From an uncultured Allobosea sp. (lineage in GTDB: Bacteria > Pseudomonadota > Alphaproteobacteria > Rhizobiales > Beijerinckiaceae), in the NCBI RefSeq assembly GCF_945956895.1, contig NZ_CAMFJF010000008.1, forward strand, positions 1 to 64,000: a DNA stretch of 64,000 nucleotides. Reading direction: 5' to 3'. The notes below the pieces were generated by a model, which saw only the letters and a program-made list of their open reading frames with translations, was not told where the DNA came from and made no database searches. Below, in pieces: positions 40,131 to 48,244 of this stretch. Position 1 is the stretch's first letter. Each line of letters opens with the position of its first letter. The position numbers and the translations under genes were made by a program.

Positions 40131-40961
40131 ATGGTGAAAGACACCCGTCTCTCGACGAAGCTCTGGGCGGCTGCCAACTGGACGCTGATCGGCTTCTTCA
40201 TCGTCAACCTCTTCGCGATGATCGCGACGGTGGTGACCTCGTCCTTCTCGACGCGCTGGCTCGGCACCTGGCTGCCGGCCGGCTGGACGACGCGCTGGTA
40301 TTCGGCCGCCTGGGCGGAGTTCCAGCTCTATGACGTGCTGCTCGTCACCTTCCAGATCGTCTTCCTGGTGGTAGCGCTCTCCGGCCTGATCGGCGTGCCC
40401 GCTGCCTATGCGCTGGCGCGGCGGGATTTCCCCGGCAAGAAGCTCGTCATGCTGCTCTTCCTGCTGCCGCTGCTCGTGCCGCCGATCACCTTCGGCATCC
40501 CGCTGGCGACGGTGCTCTACCAGACCGGCTTTGCCGGCCAGATGTCGGGCGTCGTGCTGGCCAATCTCGTGCCGACCGTGCCCTTCGTCATCCTGGTGAT
40601 GATCCCGTTCATCGAGCAGATCGACACCAAGATCGAGTCGGCAGCGCGCGTCTTCGGCGCCAACACCTTCAAGCTCTTCGTGCATGTGCTGCTGCCGCTG
40701 CTCATGCCCGGCATCCTCGCCGCGCTGCTGCTGGTGCTGGTCAGGACGCTTGCGATGTTCGAATTGACCTTCCTCACGGCCGGCCCGACCAGCCAGACGC
40801 TCGTCGTCGCGCTCTACTATGCGGTCTTCGCTGCCGGTGTGCGCGCGGTGCAGTCGATCGATGCCATGGCAGTGATCTACATGGTGACCACCCTGATCTG
40901 GCTGATCATCGCCCTGCGCTTCGTCAATCCGACACAGATCGTCGCCCGCGCCAAGAAGTGA
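40131..40961 (+). CDS. ABC transporter permease (PotC-like)
   Basis: A 276-residue permease with six predicted TM helices (about 15-40, 77-100, 108-130, 142-165, 197-218, 247-268) and the EAA loop ESAARVFGANTFKLFVHVLL at about 166-185. It is the last gene of the transporter operon that starts at 36890. The stop is followed by 52 bases and the unrelated dusA gene. Confidence 0.9.
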   Translation: MVKDTRLSTKLWAAANWTLIGFFIVNLFAMIATVVTSSFSTRWLGTWLPAGWTTRWYSAAWAEFQLYDVLLVTFQIVFLVVALSGLIGVPAAYALARRDFPGKKLVMLLFLLPLLVPPITFGIPLATVLYQTGFAGQMSGVVLANLVPTVPFVILVMIPFIEQIDTKIESAARVFGANTFKLFVHVLLPLLMPGILAALLLVLVRTLAMFELTFLTAGPTSQTLVVALYYAVFAAGVRAVQSIDAMAVIYMVTTLIWLIIALRFVNPTQIVARAKK

Positions 40962-41013
40962 GGGGCTCGGTCCGGGCGTGCAAAACCGGGCCGAATGGGT
41001 TAGGGGAGCGGCC

Positions 41014-42012
41014 ATGACCTTGCCGCTCCCGAATATGCGCTTCTCCGTGGCGCCGATGATGGACTGGACCGATTCCGCCTGCCGGATCATCCATCGCCTG
41101 ATGTCACGCCACGCGCTGCTCTATACGGAGATGGTGACCGCGCAGGCCGTGATCCGTGGTGACCGCGAACGCCTGATCGGCTTCGACGCGATGGAGCACC
41201 CCGTCGCGCTCCAGCTCGGCGGCAACGATCCCAGGCTCCTCGCGGAAGCCGCGAAGATCGGCGCCGATTTCGGCTATGACGAGATCAACCTGAATTGCGG
41301 CTGCCCCTCCGACCGAGTGCAGGGCGGGGCCTTCGGCGCCTGCCTGATGCGCGAGCCGGCGCTGGTCGGCGATTGCGTTGCGGCGATGAAGGCTGCGGTT
41401 TCCATCCCCGTCACCGTGAAATGCCGGATCGGCGTCGACGATCAGGACCCTGAAGTCGCGCTCGATGCGCTGACCGCCTCGGTCCGGGCGGCTGGCGTCG
41501 ATGCCCTGATCGTCCATGCCCGCAAGGCCTGGCTGCAGGGCCTCTCGCCCAAGGAGAACCGCGAGATCCCGCCGCTGGACTACGAGCGCGCCTATCGCCT
41601 GAAGGCCGATAATCCGGATCTGCCGGTCGCAATCAATGGCGGCATCAGGGCGCGGTCCGAATGGTCCGCGCATCTGGAGAAGCTCGACGGCGTGATGATC
41701 GGCCGCGAGGCCTATCAGAATCCCGAGATCCTGCTCCAGGTCGATCCGCTGGTCTTCGGCAAGGATGCGCCGGTGGCCGATGCTTTCGCCATGCTGGAGG
41801 CGCTGGAGCCGCATCTTGCCGCGCATCTGGAGCGTGGCGGGCGCGTGCATGCCTTCACCCGCCATCTCGTCGGCCTGTTCCCGGGCCGTCCCGGCGCACG
41901 CCTGTTCCGCCGCCATCTCGCCGAGCGCTGCGTTGGCGCCGATGCCACGCTGGACGATCTGCGCGCGGCTATCGCCCATGTCTCGCGCCATGAGGCTGCC
42001 GCGGCGGCCTGA
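41014..42012 (+). CDS. dusA: tRNA-dihydrouridine(20/20a) synthase DusA
   Basis: A 332-residue flavoenzyme reducing uridine 20/20a in the tRNA D-loop with NADPH. FMN-binding TIM barrel start RFSVAPMMDWTDSACRIIHR, catalytic cysteine in NLNCGCPSDRVQGGAFGACL (the second conserved Cys, near residue 104), then VKCRIGVDD and INGGI with VMIGREAYQNP. GGGGAG lies before ATG 41014; an earlier GTG is rejected. The helical C-terminal RNA-binding domain ends at about 330. Length and motifs normal. Confidence 0.95.
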   Translation: MTLPLPNMRFSVAPMMDWTDSACRIIHRLMSRHALLYTEMVTAQAVIRGDRERLIGFDAMEHPVALQLGGNDPRLLAEAAKIGADFGYDEINLNCGCPSDRVQGGAFGACLMREPALVGDCVAAMKAAVSIPVTVKCRIGVDDQDPEVALDALTASVRAAGVDALIVHARKAWLQGLSPKENREIPPLDYERAYRLKADNPDLPVAINGGIRARSEWSAHLEKLDGVMIGREAYQNPEILLQVDPLVFGKDAPVADAFAMLEALEPHLAAHLERGGRVHAFTRHLVGLFPGRPGARLFRRHLAERCVGADATLDDLRAAIAHVSRHEAAAAA

Positions 42013-42110
42013 ACGCGCCGGCTGGTTGCTGGGCGAGCGGTTTGCTGCCAAGCCGTGGCTGCTCCCGGACACGGGGCATGGGATTGCAGCTTCGACGGGA
42101 CGGCAGGGCG

Positions 42111-42992
42111 ATGGCGCAGGACGGAATCAGGCTGGTCAATGTGTTCACGCATCAGGGCCAGGGCGGCAATCCCTGTCCGATCGTGATCGATGCGGCAGCG
42201 TTGCGGGATGAGGACATGCGGGCGATCGCAGCCCGATACGGCCATGAATCCGGCTTTGTCCGTCCGCCCTCCGGCACAGACTCCGATTTCACCTTCCGCT
42301 TCTGGGTGCCGCGCCACGAGATGGAGATGTGCGGCCATGCCACGATCGGCGCTCTCTGGTGCCTGGCGACGGCCGGCCGTCTCGATGCCGAGCAGATGCG
42401 GATCGAGACGCGCAGCGGCCCTGTCACCGGCTATGTCGAGAACCGCGCCTCCGAAAACCCCTCGGTCGAGATCAGCCAGCCGGTCGGCAAGGTCGTCGAC
42501 CTGACGCGTGAGCAGGAGGAGGACGTGCTTGCGACGCTCCGGATTTCGCGCGGCGACCTGCTCGACCTGCCGATCCAGAATGCGGTGACCTCGCGCGTCA
42601 AGACGCTGATCCCGATGAAGAGCGTCGCCCATCTGCAGGCACTGACGACCGACATGGCCCTCACGGAGAAATGCTGCGAGCGTATCGCCTCGACCGGGCT
42701 CTACCCTTACGCCGTCGCCGATCAGGCCGAGCGGCGCTTCGAGGCCCGGCAATTCCCGAAATCCTCCGGCTACCCGGAGGATGCCGCGACCGGCATCGCC
42801 GCGGCGGCGCTGGCCTTCGGCCTGCTCCGGAACGATCTCGTCCCCCGCGACAGCGGCCGCATCACCATTCTGCAGGGCCGGGCGATGAATGCCCTCTCGG
42901 AAATCCGGGTCAGGATCGGCTTCGCCGATGGCCGGCCGGTCGGCTGCCTGCTCGGTGGCGAGGTGATGCCGGCGGCTGATTACGCAGCCTGA
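42111..42992 (+). CDS. PhzF-family isomerase/epimerase-like protein
   Basis: A 293-residue PhzF-fold protein with two similar halves. The catalytic glutamate is in RYGHESGFV (about residue 46), the MEMCGHATIGALW motif (about 73-85) and the FPKSSGYPEDAATGIAAAAL motif (about 218-237) are the typical family sequences. Start ATG 42111 has GCAGGG upstream. Family enzymes include phenazine pathway isomerase and proline racemase relatives; the real substrate is unknown and no phenazine genes are near. Confidence 0.88.
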   Translation: MAQDGIRLVNVFTHQGQGGNPCPIVIDAAALRDEDMRAIAARYGHESGFVRPPSGTDSDFTFRFWVPRHEMEMCGHATIGALWCLATAGRLDAEQMRIETRSGPVTGYVENRASENPSVEISQPVGKVVDLTREQEEDVLATLRISRGDLLDLPIQNAVTSRVKTLIPMKSVAHLQALTTDMALTEKCCERIASTGLYPYAVADQAERRFEARQFPKSSGYPEDAATGIAAAALAFGLLRNDLVPRDSGRITILQGRAMNALSEIRVRIGFADGRPVGCLLGGEVMPAADYAA

Positions 42993-43039
42993 GCGCGATC
43001 TCCAGATTATCGCTGGGCAGGCGCGCAATCGCCTCCGCC

Positions 43040-43069
43040 TTGACACAGGCCGTCGATGTTGCCTACACT
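43040..43069 (+). promoter_or_regulatory. Strong promoter of the arsR-type gene
   Basis: TTGACA (43040-43045), an 18-base spacer and TACACT (43064-43069) form a near-consensus sigma-70 type promoter, unusual in this GC-rich window. Transcription would begin about seven bases after the -10 box, at about 43076-43077, which is the start codon itself. No ribosome binding site lies before that ATG. A leaderless mRNA is therefore likely. Confidence 0.65.
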
Positions 43070-43086
43070 TAACCCAATGGTTAAGT
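43067..43086. promoter_or_regulatory. Operator palindrome over the arsR start codon
   Basis: ACTTAACC (43067-43074) and GGTTAAGT (43079-43086) are perfect complementary arms around CAAT; the ATG at 43077-43079 lies in the centre. The site overlaps the -10 box and the expected transcription start, the classic place for ArsR-family autorepression. Arms of eight bases with TTAA cores are unusual for the local base composition. Confidence 0.65.
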
Positions 43087-43421
43087 TTCAGGACGCGCAG
43101 CTCGACCGGACCTTCTCTGCGCTGGCGGATCCGACGCGACGGGCCTTGCTGGCACGGCTGGAGCGGGAGGATGGGCTGTCGGTCAGCGAGCTCGCGAAGC
43201 CGTTTCCGGTTTCGCTCCCGGCGATCATGAAGCATCTCGACGTCCTCTCGGATGCCGGGTTGCTGACGCGGACCAAGGTGGGGCGCACCGTGTCGTGCCA
43301 TCTGAATGCGGAGCCGATGGAGGAGGCGATGGGCTGGCTGGCGCGCTATCAGCGCTTCTGGACCGAACGGCTCGATGCGCTGGAGGCGCTGCTCGAAGCG
43401 CGGCGCAAGGGCGAAGGCTGA
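43077..43421 (+). CDS. ArsR-family regulator of an SRPBCC module
   Basis: A 114-residue winged-helix protein: DRTFSALADPTRRALLARL (about 10-28), recognition helix region VSLPAIMKHLDVLSDAG (about 47-63), then the wing LLTRTKVGRTVSCHLN. It lacks the ELCVCD metal motif of arsenic sensors and belongs to the type paired with SRPBCC/AHSA1 proteins. ATG 43077 is preferred over 43056, because promoter and operator occupy the upstream part. It is cotranscribed with the SRPBCC gene 22 bases downstream. The effector is unknown. Confidence 0.88.
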   Translation: MVKFQDAQLDRTFSALADPTRRALLARLEREDGLSVSELAKPFPVSLPAIMKHLDVLSDAGLLTRTKVGRTVSCHLNAEPMEEAMGWLARYQRFWTERLDALEALLEARRKGEG

Positions 43422-43443
43422 AGGTGAGGGAAGGAGCAGGCGC

Positions 43444-43878
43444 ATGCATCAGCCGGTAACGCCGAGCCTCACGATGAAGCGCCGCCTCAATGCGTCGCCG
43501 GCCGAGGTCTATGAGGCCTGGACCGACCCGGACCTGCTCGTCCGCTGGTTCGGACCGGAGAATGTCGTGGCGCAGGAGGCGGAGATCGATCCGCGCGTCG
43601 ACGGCGCCTATCGCGTCGTGATGATCGAGAACACCGGCGAGCGCCATGAGGTTCTCGGCCGCTATCTGGAAGTCGTCGAGAATGAGCGTCTCGTCTTCAG
43701 CTGGTCCTGGATCACGACGCCCGAGCGCGTTTCGCGCGTCACCGTGACGCTCAAGCCGGACGGCGACGGCACGATCCTGACGCTTCTGCATGAGAAGCTC
43801 GCCGACGATGCCGCCGTCCGCGGCCACACCCATGGCTGGACGGGGACCATGGTCAAGCTCGAGGCCTATTTCGCCTGA
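43444..43878 (+). CDS. SRPBCC / AHSA1-like domain protein
   Basis: A 144-residue START-like (Bet v1 fold) protein of the AHSA1 group. Family pattern: TMKRRLNASPAEVYEAWTDP, LVRWFGPE, GERHEVLGRYLEVVENERLVFSW, and the C-terminal HEKLADDAAVRGHTHGWTG. GGAAGGAG lies before ATG 43444. Proteins of this fold bind hydrophobic ligands; those next to ArsR genes are functionally uncharacterised. It is the second gene of the arsR module. Confidence 0.88.
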   Translation: MHQPVTPSLTMKRRLNASPAEVYEAWTDPDLLVRWFGPENVVAQEAEIDPRVDGAYRVVMIENTGERHEVLGRYLEVVENERLVFSWSWITTPERVSRVTVTLKPDGDGTILTLLHEKLADDAAVRGHTHGWTGTMVKLEAYFA

Positions 43879-43948
43879 GCGATCGCGTGCCGGAGCACGC
43901 CGAAAGGCCGCCGGCATCGCGCCGGCGGGAAGCAGAGGAGAGGAGACG

Positions 43949-44701
43949 ATGGAACACAGGATCGTATCCCGTGAGGAGTGGCTTGCCGCGCGCAAGGTGC
44001 ATCTCGCCAACGAGAAGGAGCTGACCCGTCGTCGCGACGCGCTCTCGGCCGAGCGGCGGGCGCTGCCCTGGGTCAGGGTCGAGAAGAACTACAGCTTCGA
44101 GGGCTGGGATGGCGGGCTCACGCTGGGCGATCTCTTCGCCGGCAACAGCCAGCTGATCATCTATCACTTCATGTTCGGGCCCGGCGCCCGGGAGGGATGC
44201 CCGAGCTGCTCCTTCCTTGCCGATCATTTCGACGGCGCCAACCGGCACCTGAAGCACCATGATGTCAGCCTCGTCGTGGTCTCGCGGGCGCCTTACGCGG
44301 AATTCCAGAATTTCCGGCACCGCATGGGCTGGGACTTCCCCTGGGTCTCCTCGGCGAACAGCGACTTCAACCACGATTTCCACGTCTCGCCGAGCCCGGA
44401 GGAGAGGGCGGCCGGCCACTACGAGTACAATTACGCGATGCATGACGGGCAGGGCGGCGAGATGCCGGGCTTCAGCGTGTTCTATCGCAACGAGGCCGGC
44501 GAGATCTTCCACACCTACTCGACCTATGCCCGCGGCGGCGACCTCCTGATCGGCGCCCATAACTTCCTCGACATGACCCCGAAGGGACGCAACGAGGTCG
44601 GCATCATGGACTGGGTCCGCCATCACGACCGCTACCCAAGCAAGCCGCTGGGCGCGGCGAGTTTCCAGCCGGAGCTCGCGGTCGGTTCCTGCTGCGGCTG
44701 A
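43949..44701 (+). CDS. DUF899 thioredoxin-like protein
   Basis: A 250-residue DUF899 protein with a thioredoxin-like fold. The CPSC motif in EGCPSCSFLADHFDG (about 86-100) is in the place of a peroxiredoxin/thioredoxin active site. Other family parts: REEWLAARKVHLANEKELTR, LPWVRVEKNYSFEG, YHFMFGP and the C-terminal DFPWVSSANSDFNHDF. ATG 43949 has a GAGGAGAGGAG site. It follows the SRPBCC gene by 70 bases. DUF899 proteins commonly co-occur with ArsR/SRPBCC genes; a redox role is inferred. Confidence 0.86.
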   Translation: MEHRIVSREEWLAARKVHLANEKELTRRRDALSAERRALPWVRVEKNYSFEGWDGGLTLGDLFAGNSQLIIYHFMFGPGAREGCPSCSFLADHFDGANRHLKHHDVSLVVVSRAPYAEFQNFRHRMGWDFPWVSSANSDFNHDFHVSPSPEERAAGHYEYNYAMHDGQGGEMPGFSVFYRNEAGEIFHTYSTYARGGDLLIGAHNFLDMTPKGRNEVGIMDWVRHHDRYPSKPLGAASFQPELAVGSCCG

Positions 44702-44735
44702 ACCTGGTTTCATGGATTCCTATCGGGTTCATAGA

Positions 44736-44747
44736 GTTGATATCAAC
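44736..44747. promoter_or_regulatory. Palindrome GTTGATATCAAC before the double DUF1428 gene
   Basis: A perfect 12-base palindrome 48 bases upstream of the DUF1428 gene, in a 94-base gap. It could be a regulator site giving this gene its own promoter. It does not match the arsR operator upstream. The same gap holds a short GC-rich hairpin (GCCGCCGTGCGGCGGC) before the ribosome binding site. Confidence 0.4.
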
Positions 44748-44795
44748 ATTTCACAGGCAGCCGCCGTGCGGCGGCGGCAAGCAAGGAGAAGCGCA

Positions 44796-45518
44796 ATGGC
44801 CTATGTCGATGGTTTCGTCGTCGCGGTTCCCGCGGCGAACAAGGATGCGTACCGCAAGCAGGCGGCTGACGTGGCACCGCTGTTCAGGGAGTTCGGTGTC
44901 CGGCGCCATGTCGAGGCCTGGGGCGACGACGTTCCGGACGGCAAGGTGACGGACTTCAAGGGGGCGGTGAAAGCGACGCCGGACGAGGTCGTGGTCTTCT
45001 CCTGGTTCGAATACCCCGACCGGGCGACGCGTGACGCTGCCAACGAGAAGATCATGAGCGATCCGCGCATGAAGGCGATGAGCCAGGAGATGTCGTTCGA
45101 CGCCAAGCGGATGATCTATGGCGGCTTCGCCCCGATCCTCGACGAGGGCGAGGGCGGCGCGATGGGCTATGTCGACGGCGTGCTCGTCGCGGTGCCCGAC
45201 GAGCGCAAGGCCGATTATCGCGACTTCTCCGCCGGGCACGCCGCCCTGTTCAAGGAATACGGCGCCCGCCGCGTCGTCGATGCCTGGGGCGACGACGTGC
45301 CGGACGGCAAGCTCACGGATTTCAAGGGCGCGGTGAAGGCGCAAGCCGGCGAGACGGTGGTGTTCAGCTGGGTCGAGTGGCCTTCCAAGGAGGTGCGCGC
45401 CGCCGCCTGGGGCAAGATCATGGCGGACCCGCGCATGGCCCAGCTCAAGATGCCCTTCGACGGGAAGCGCGTCGTCTATGGCGGTTTCGCGCCGATCTTC
45501 GACACCGGGCGCGGCTGA
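44796..45518 (+). CDS. Tandem fused DUF1428 protein
   Basis: A 240-residue protein built from two DUF1428 (YbaA-like) domains in one chain: about 1-120 (MAYVDGFVVAVPAANKDAYR, AWGDDVPDGKVTDFKGAVKA) and 123-240 (MGYVDGVLVAVPDERKADYR, AWGDDVPDGKLTDFKGAVKA). Family members usually have one domain of about 117 residues with a dimeric ferredoxin-like fold, so this chain is probably a built-in dimer. AAGGAG precedes ATG 44796. Function unknown. It is the last gene of the arsR-SRPBCC-DUF899 module. Confidence 0.88.
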   Translation: MAYVDGFVVAVPAANKDAYRKQAADVAPLFREFGVRRHVEAWGDDVPDGKVTDFKGAVKATPDEVVVFSWFEYPDRATRDAANEKIMSDPRMKAMSQEMSFDAKRMIYGGFAPILDEGEGGAMGYVDGVLVAVPDERKADYRDFSAGHAALFKEYGARRVVDAWGDDVPDGKLTDFKGAVKAQAGETVVFSWVEWPSKEVRAAAWGKIMADPRMAQLKMPFDGKRVVYGGFAPIFDTGRG

Positions 45519-45560
45519 GGCCACTGGGGCGGACAAGACGAAAGCGTGCCGTTTCTGCAC

Positions 45561-45677
45561 GGAAACACGCGGTCATCCCGGGCTTGACCCGGGATCCATG
45601 CCGGAACGTCTCCGATCAAGGTTCAGGCATGGATCCCGGATCTTCGCTTCGCTCCGTCCGGGATGACCCGCGTTTCC
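45561..45677. repeat. Dispersed palindrome, GTCATCCCGGGCTTG family (copy 3)
   Basis: A 117-base palindrome: GGAAACACGCGGTCATCCCG at the left, ending in CGGGATGACCCGCGTTTCC; inner GGGATCCATGCC pairs with GGCATGGATCCC. The core matches the copies at 22741 and 32734, while the outermost arms differ between copies but remain self-complementary. It lies after the DUF1428 gene, in the 273-base gap before the TauE gene. Confidence 0.85.
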
Positions 45678-45791
45678 ATCGAAGCGCGGCAGCCCCAGGT
45701 CTTGCTACACGCAACGGTCATGCGGGGGCGGCATCTTGCCCCCGCCGGCCAAATCGCCGAGAGATCGGGTTGCTTCACCGGATCTCTCGTC

Positions 45792-46625
45792 ATGCTTGCT
45801 GGCATTCCCCTCGGCGATCTCGCCTTCCTCGCCGTCTCGCTCGTGCTCGCCGGCGCGGTCACCGGTCTTCTCGCCGGCGTCTTCGGTGTCGGCGGCGGCG
45901 CGGTCATCGTGCCCGTGCTCTACGAGGTGTTCCGCGTCATCGGCGTTGTCGACGAGGTGCGCATGCCACTCGCTGTCGGCACCTCGCTCGCCGTGATCAT
46001 CCCCACCTCGATCCGCTCCTTCAACGCGCATCGGGCGAAGGGGCTTGTCGATCTCTCCATCCTCAAGGTCTGGGCTGTGCCCGTCGTGATCGGCGTCATC
46101 GTCGGCAGCTGGATCGCCCGCTATGCGCCGGCAGACCTGTTCAAGATCATTTTCGTCATTGTGGCATCGATCTCGGCCGTCCGCCTGCTCTTCGCCGCCG
46201 ATCGCTGGAAATTCGGCGAGGACATGCCGGGCAAACCGCTGATGGTCGCCTATGGCGGCATCATCGGCGTGCTTTCGGCGTTGATGGGGATCGGCGGCGG
46301 CCAGCTCTCCAGCCTGTTCATGACCTTCTATGGTCGGCCGATCCATCAGGCGGTTGCCACCTCCTCGGGACTCGGCGTGCTGATCTCGATCCCCGGCGCG
46401 CTCGGCTTCATCTATGCCGGCTGGCCGAAGATGGCGATCCTGCCGCCGCTCTCGCTCGGCTATGTCTCGCTGATCGGCATGATCCTGTTCATCCCGACCT
46501 CGATCTGGACCGCGCCGATCGGCGCGAGTCTCGCGCATCGGCTCTCGAAGCGGCGCCTCGAAGTCGCCTTCGGCCTGTTCCTGCTCTTCGTCGCCAGCCG
46601 CTTCATCTGGTCGCTCATCCACTGA
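45792..46625 (+). CDS. TauE/SafE-family membrane exporter
   Basis: A 277-residue membrane protein with eight predicted helices in two related halves, the TauE/SafE (sulfite/sulfoacetate exporter) layout. Each half has the glycine-rich helix: TGLLAGVFGVGGGAVIVPVL (about 23-42) and GVLSALMGIGGGQLSSLF (about 159-176). ATG 45792 is chosen since the longer open frame passes through the palindromic repeat. The substrate is unknown. The acetyltransferase gene follows by about ten bases. Confidence 0.86.
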   Translation: MLAGIPLGDLAFLAVSLVLAGAVTGLLAGVFGVGGGAVIVPVLYEVFRVIGVVDEVRMPLAVGTSLAVIIPTSIRSFNAHRAKGLVDLSILKVWAVPVVIGVIVGSWIARYAPADLFKIIFVIVASISAVRLLFAADRWKFGEDMPGKPLMVAYGGIIGVLSALMGIGGGQLSSLFMTFYGRPIHQAVATSSGLGVLISIPGALGFIYAGWPKMAILPPLSLGYVSLIGMILFIPTSIWTAPIGASLAHRLSKRRLEVAFGLFLLFVASRFIWSLIH

Positions 46626-46636
46626 GGCGGATGACG

Positions 46637-47119
46637 ATGAACGAGACCGCGATCCGGCTGCTCCAGCCCGCAGACCATCAGGCTCTGGCCGCGCTGATGG
46701 TCGAGATGCAGGGCCATTACAGCGTGCCTTGCCCGCCCCTCGAAGAGATTCTCGCCGGACTGGCCTCGCTGCCGGCTGGCGTCGATATCCTGGTCGCGGT
46801 GGAGGGCGAGGCGGTGCTTGGCTTCGCTTCGGCCTGCAATCTCTATCCGGGGCCGGGCCTGAAGACCGGTTTCTTCCTCAAGGAAATCTACGTTGCCGAT
46901 GCGGCGCGCGGTGCCGGGCTCGGCCGCAGATTGATGGCGGCGCTTGCCGAGCTCGCGCTGGAACGCGGCCACCGCCGCATCGACTGGACGGCGGATGCCG
47001 ATGACGCGGCGCTGCTGCGCTTCTATGACGGCCTGGGCGCTGCCGCCTATCCGAAGAAGGTGTTCTACCGCCTGACCGGCGACGCGCTGGTCGGTCTGGC
47101 TGGCGCGGCCAAGGACTGA
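46637..47119 (+). CDS. GNAT-family N-acetyltransferase
   Basis: A 160-residue GNAT enzyme. Acetyl-CoA binding motif A is VADAARGAGLGRRLMAALAE (about 83-102), with the preceding strand FFLKEIYVAD and the C-terminal ALLRFYDGLGA helix. The start ATG 46637 is preferred for the spacing from GAGG at 46624-46627; ATG 46631 is possible. It probably acetylates an amine of a small molecule or peptide. The TauE gene upstream may be cotranscribed. Confidence 0.85.
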   Translation: MNETAIRLLQPADHQALAALMVEMQGHYSVPCPPLEEILAGLASLPAGVDILVAVEGEAVLGFASACNLYPGPGLKTGFFLKEIYVADAARGAGLGRRLMAALAELALERGHRRIDWTADADDAALLRFYDGLGAAAYPKKVFYRLTGDALVGLAGAAKD

Positions 47120-47122
47120 TTT

Positions 47123-47299
47123 TCAGGCCCGGCGATCGGCCAGTCGCTCCGGCAACACAGCCATGACCGCCAGCCGCTCGGCCTCGCTCAGTCGCCCCCA
47201 CTGCGCGATCTCGGCGAGCGTCCGCCCACAACCTTCGCAGAGTTTGCTGACCGGATCGATCACGCAGACCTTGATGCAGGGCGTCGAGGCTCCGCTCAT
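47123..47299 (-). CDS. Small DUF1289 zinc-finger-like protein
   Basis: A 58-residue DUF1289 protein. The four cysteines in [20 protein letters not shown] (C8, C12, C21, C24) form a likely metal site, and the rest [19 protein letters not shown] is the usual helix. Its start overlaps the cobS stop (47296-47299), so it is the second gene of a cobS operon. The family is widespread and of unknown function. Confidence 0.85.
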   Translation of the reverse strand: MSGASTPCIKVCVIDPVSKLCEGCGRTLAEIAQWGRLSEAERLAVMAVLPERLADRRA

Positions 47300-48141
47300 C
47301 GCGCGGCCCACCCCAGTGCCAGCGCGAGGCTGAGATAGATCGCGATCTCGGCGAGCTGCTGGGCGGCGCCGAGGATGTCGCCGGTCTGCCCGCCGATCAG
47401 GCGCCGCGCCATCCGCGATAGAACCGCCGCCGCGCCATGTGCCAGCGCGCAACCGATCAGCAAGCCGGCGATCGGCAATTGCGCCGCGAGCCCGATTCCG
47501 GCCGCGAGGAAGAGGCTCAGGCCCAGTGCGACCCGTGCCGTGAGCACGGTCGGCTGCCCGACCGCCGCCGCTGCGCCGCTGCTGCGCGCGGCTGGCTGGG
47601 TCGCCAGCATGAAGAGCCCCTCGGCACGCGACCACGGAGCCGCAACGAGCAGCGCCGACGCAGCCGCCACAGCGCCGGAGCGGTCGAGGATCATGGCGAT
47701 CAGGCTCGCCCGCAGCAGCAGCGACAGCCCCAGCGCCAGCGCACCATAGGAGCCGATGCGGCTGTCTTTCATGATCTCCAGCCGGCGCTCGACCGTATGC
47801 CCGCCGAACAGCCCGTCGGCGGTGTCGGCGAGCCCGTCCTCATGGAAGGCGCCGGTCGTCAGGGCCATCGCCGTCAGCGCGAGCGCCGCCACGACGAAGC
47901 CGCTCAGGCCCGCAAGGCCGGCGCCCAGCGTGACGAGCGCTGCCGGTGCGGCGATGACGAGCGCTGCGAAGGGCAGGGCGCGCGGCACCTCCCGGAAATC
48001 GGGAATCCCATGGCCGTCGTTCTCGCCCGGCAACAGCGGTACCGGCAGGCGCGACCAGAAGCGCAGGCAGATCGCGGTCGCGATCCCCCAGCCCGGCCAG
48101 TCCGGCGGGGGCGTCTCGATCGTGGTCTCAGCCTCTGACAT
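47296..48141 (-). CDS. cobS: Adenosylcobinamide-GDP ribazoletransferase CobS
   Basis: A membrane enzyme that joins adenosylcobinamide-GDP and alpha-ribazole, the last step of cobalamin assembly. Family motifs: [20 protein letters not shown], the active-site [19 protein letters not shown] and [14 protein letters not shown], plus several TM helices. ATG 48141 gives 281 residues; GTG 48174 would add 11 residues and has GGGAG only one base away. It diverges from cobT, which makes the alpha-ribazole phosphate, so both genes serve one pathway. Confidence 0.93.
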   Translation of the reverse strand: MSEAETTIETPPPDWPGWGIATAICLRFWSRLPVPLLPGENDGHGIPDFREVPRALPFAALVIAAPAALVTLGAGLAGLSGFVVAALALTAMALTTGAFHEDGLADTADGLFGGHTVERRLEIMKDSRIGSYGALALGLSLLLRASLIAMILDRSGAVAAASALLVAAPWSRAEGLFMLATQPAARSSGAAAAVGQPTVLTARVALGLSLFLAAGIGLAAQLPIAGLLIGCALAHGAAAVLSRMARRLIGGQTGDILGAAQQLAEIAIYLSLALALGWAAR

Positions 48142-48244
48142 GCCTGCCGCGTCGTCTCGCTCGATTGTCTTCACGCTCCCGACCCTATAGCAGCAGCGTC
48201 AATCCTGCCGCCATGCCGATGCGCTGATGCGGCGCCCTCGCGTG

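Noticed and set aside
45377..46636. Long open frame leading into the acetyltransferase gene
   Set aside because: It runs in another frame through the DUF1428 gene, the palindrome and the TauE gene; only the last 160 codons are protein-like.
48142..48244. Cobalamin riboswitch between cobS and cobT
   Set aside because: The gap is only about 100 bases even with the shortest starts and lacks room and recognisable B12-box sequence.
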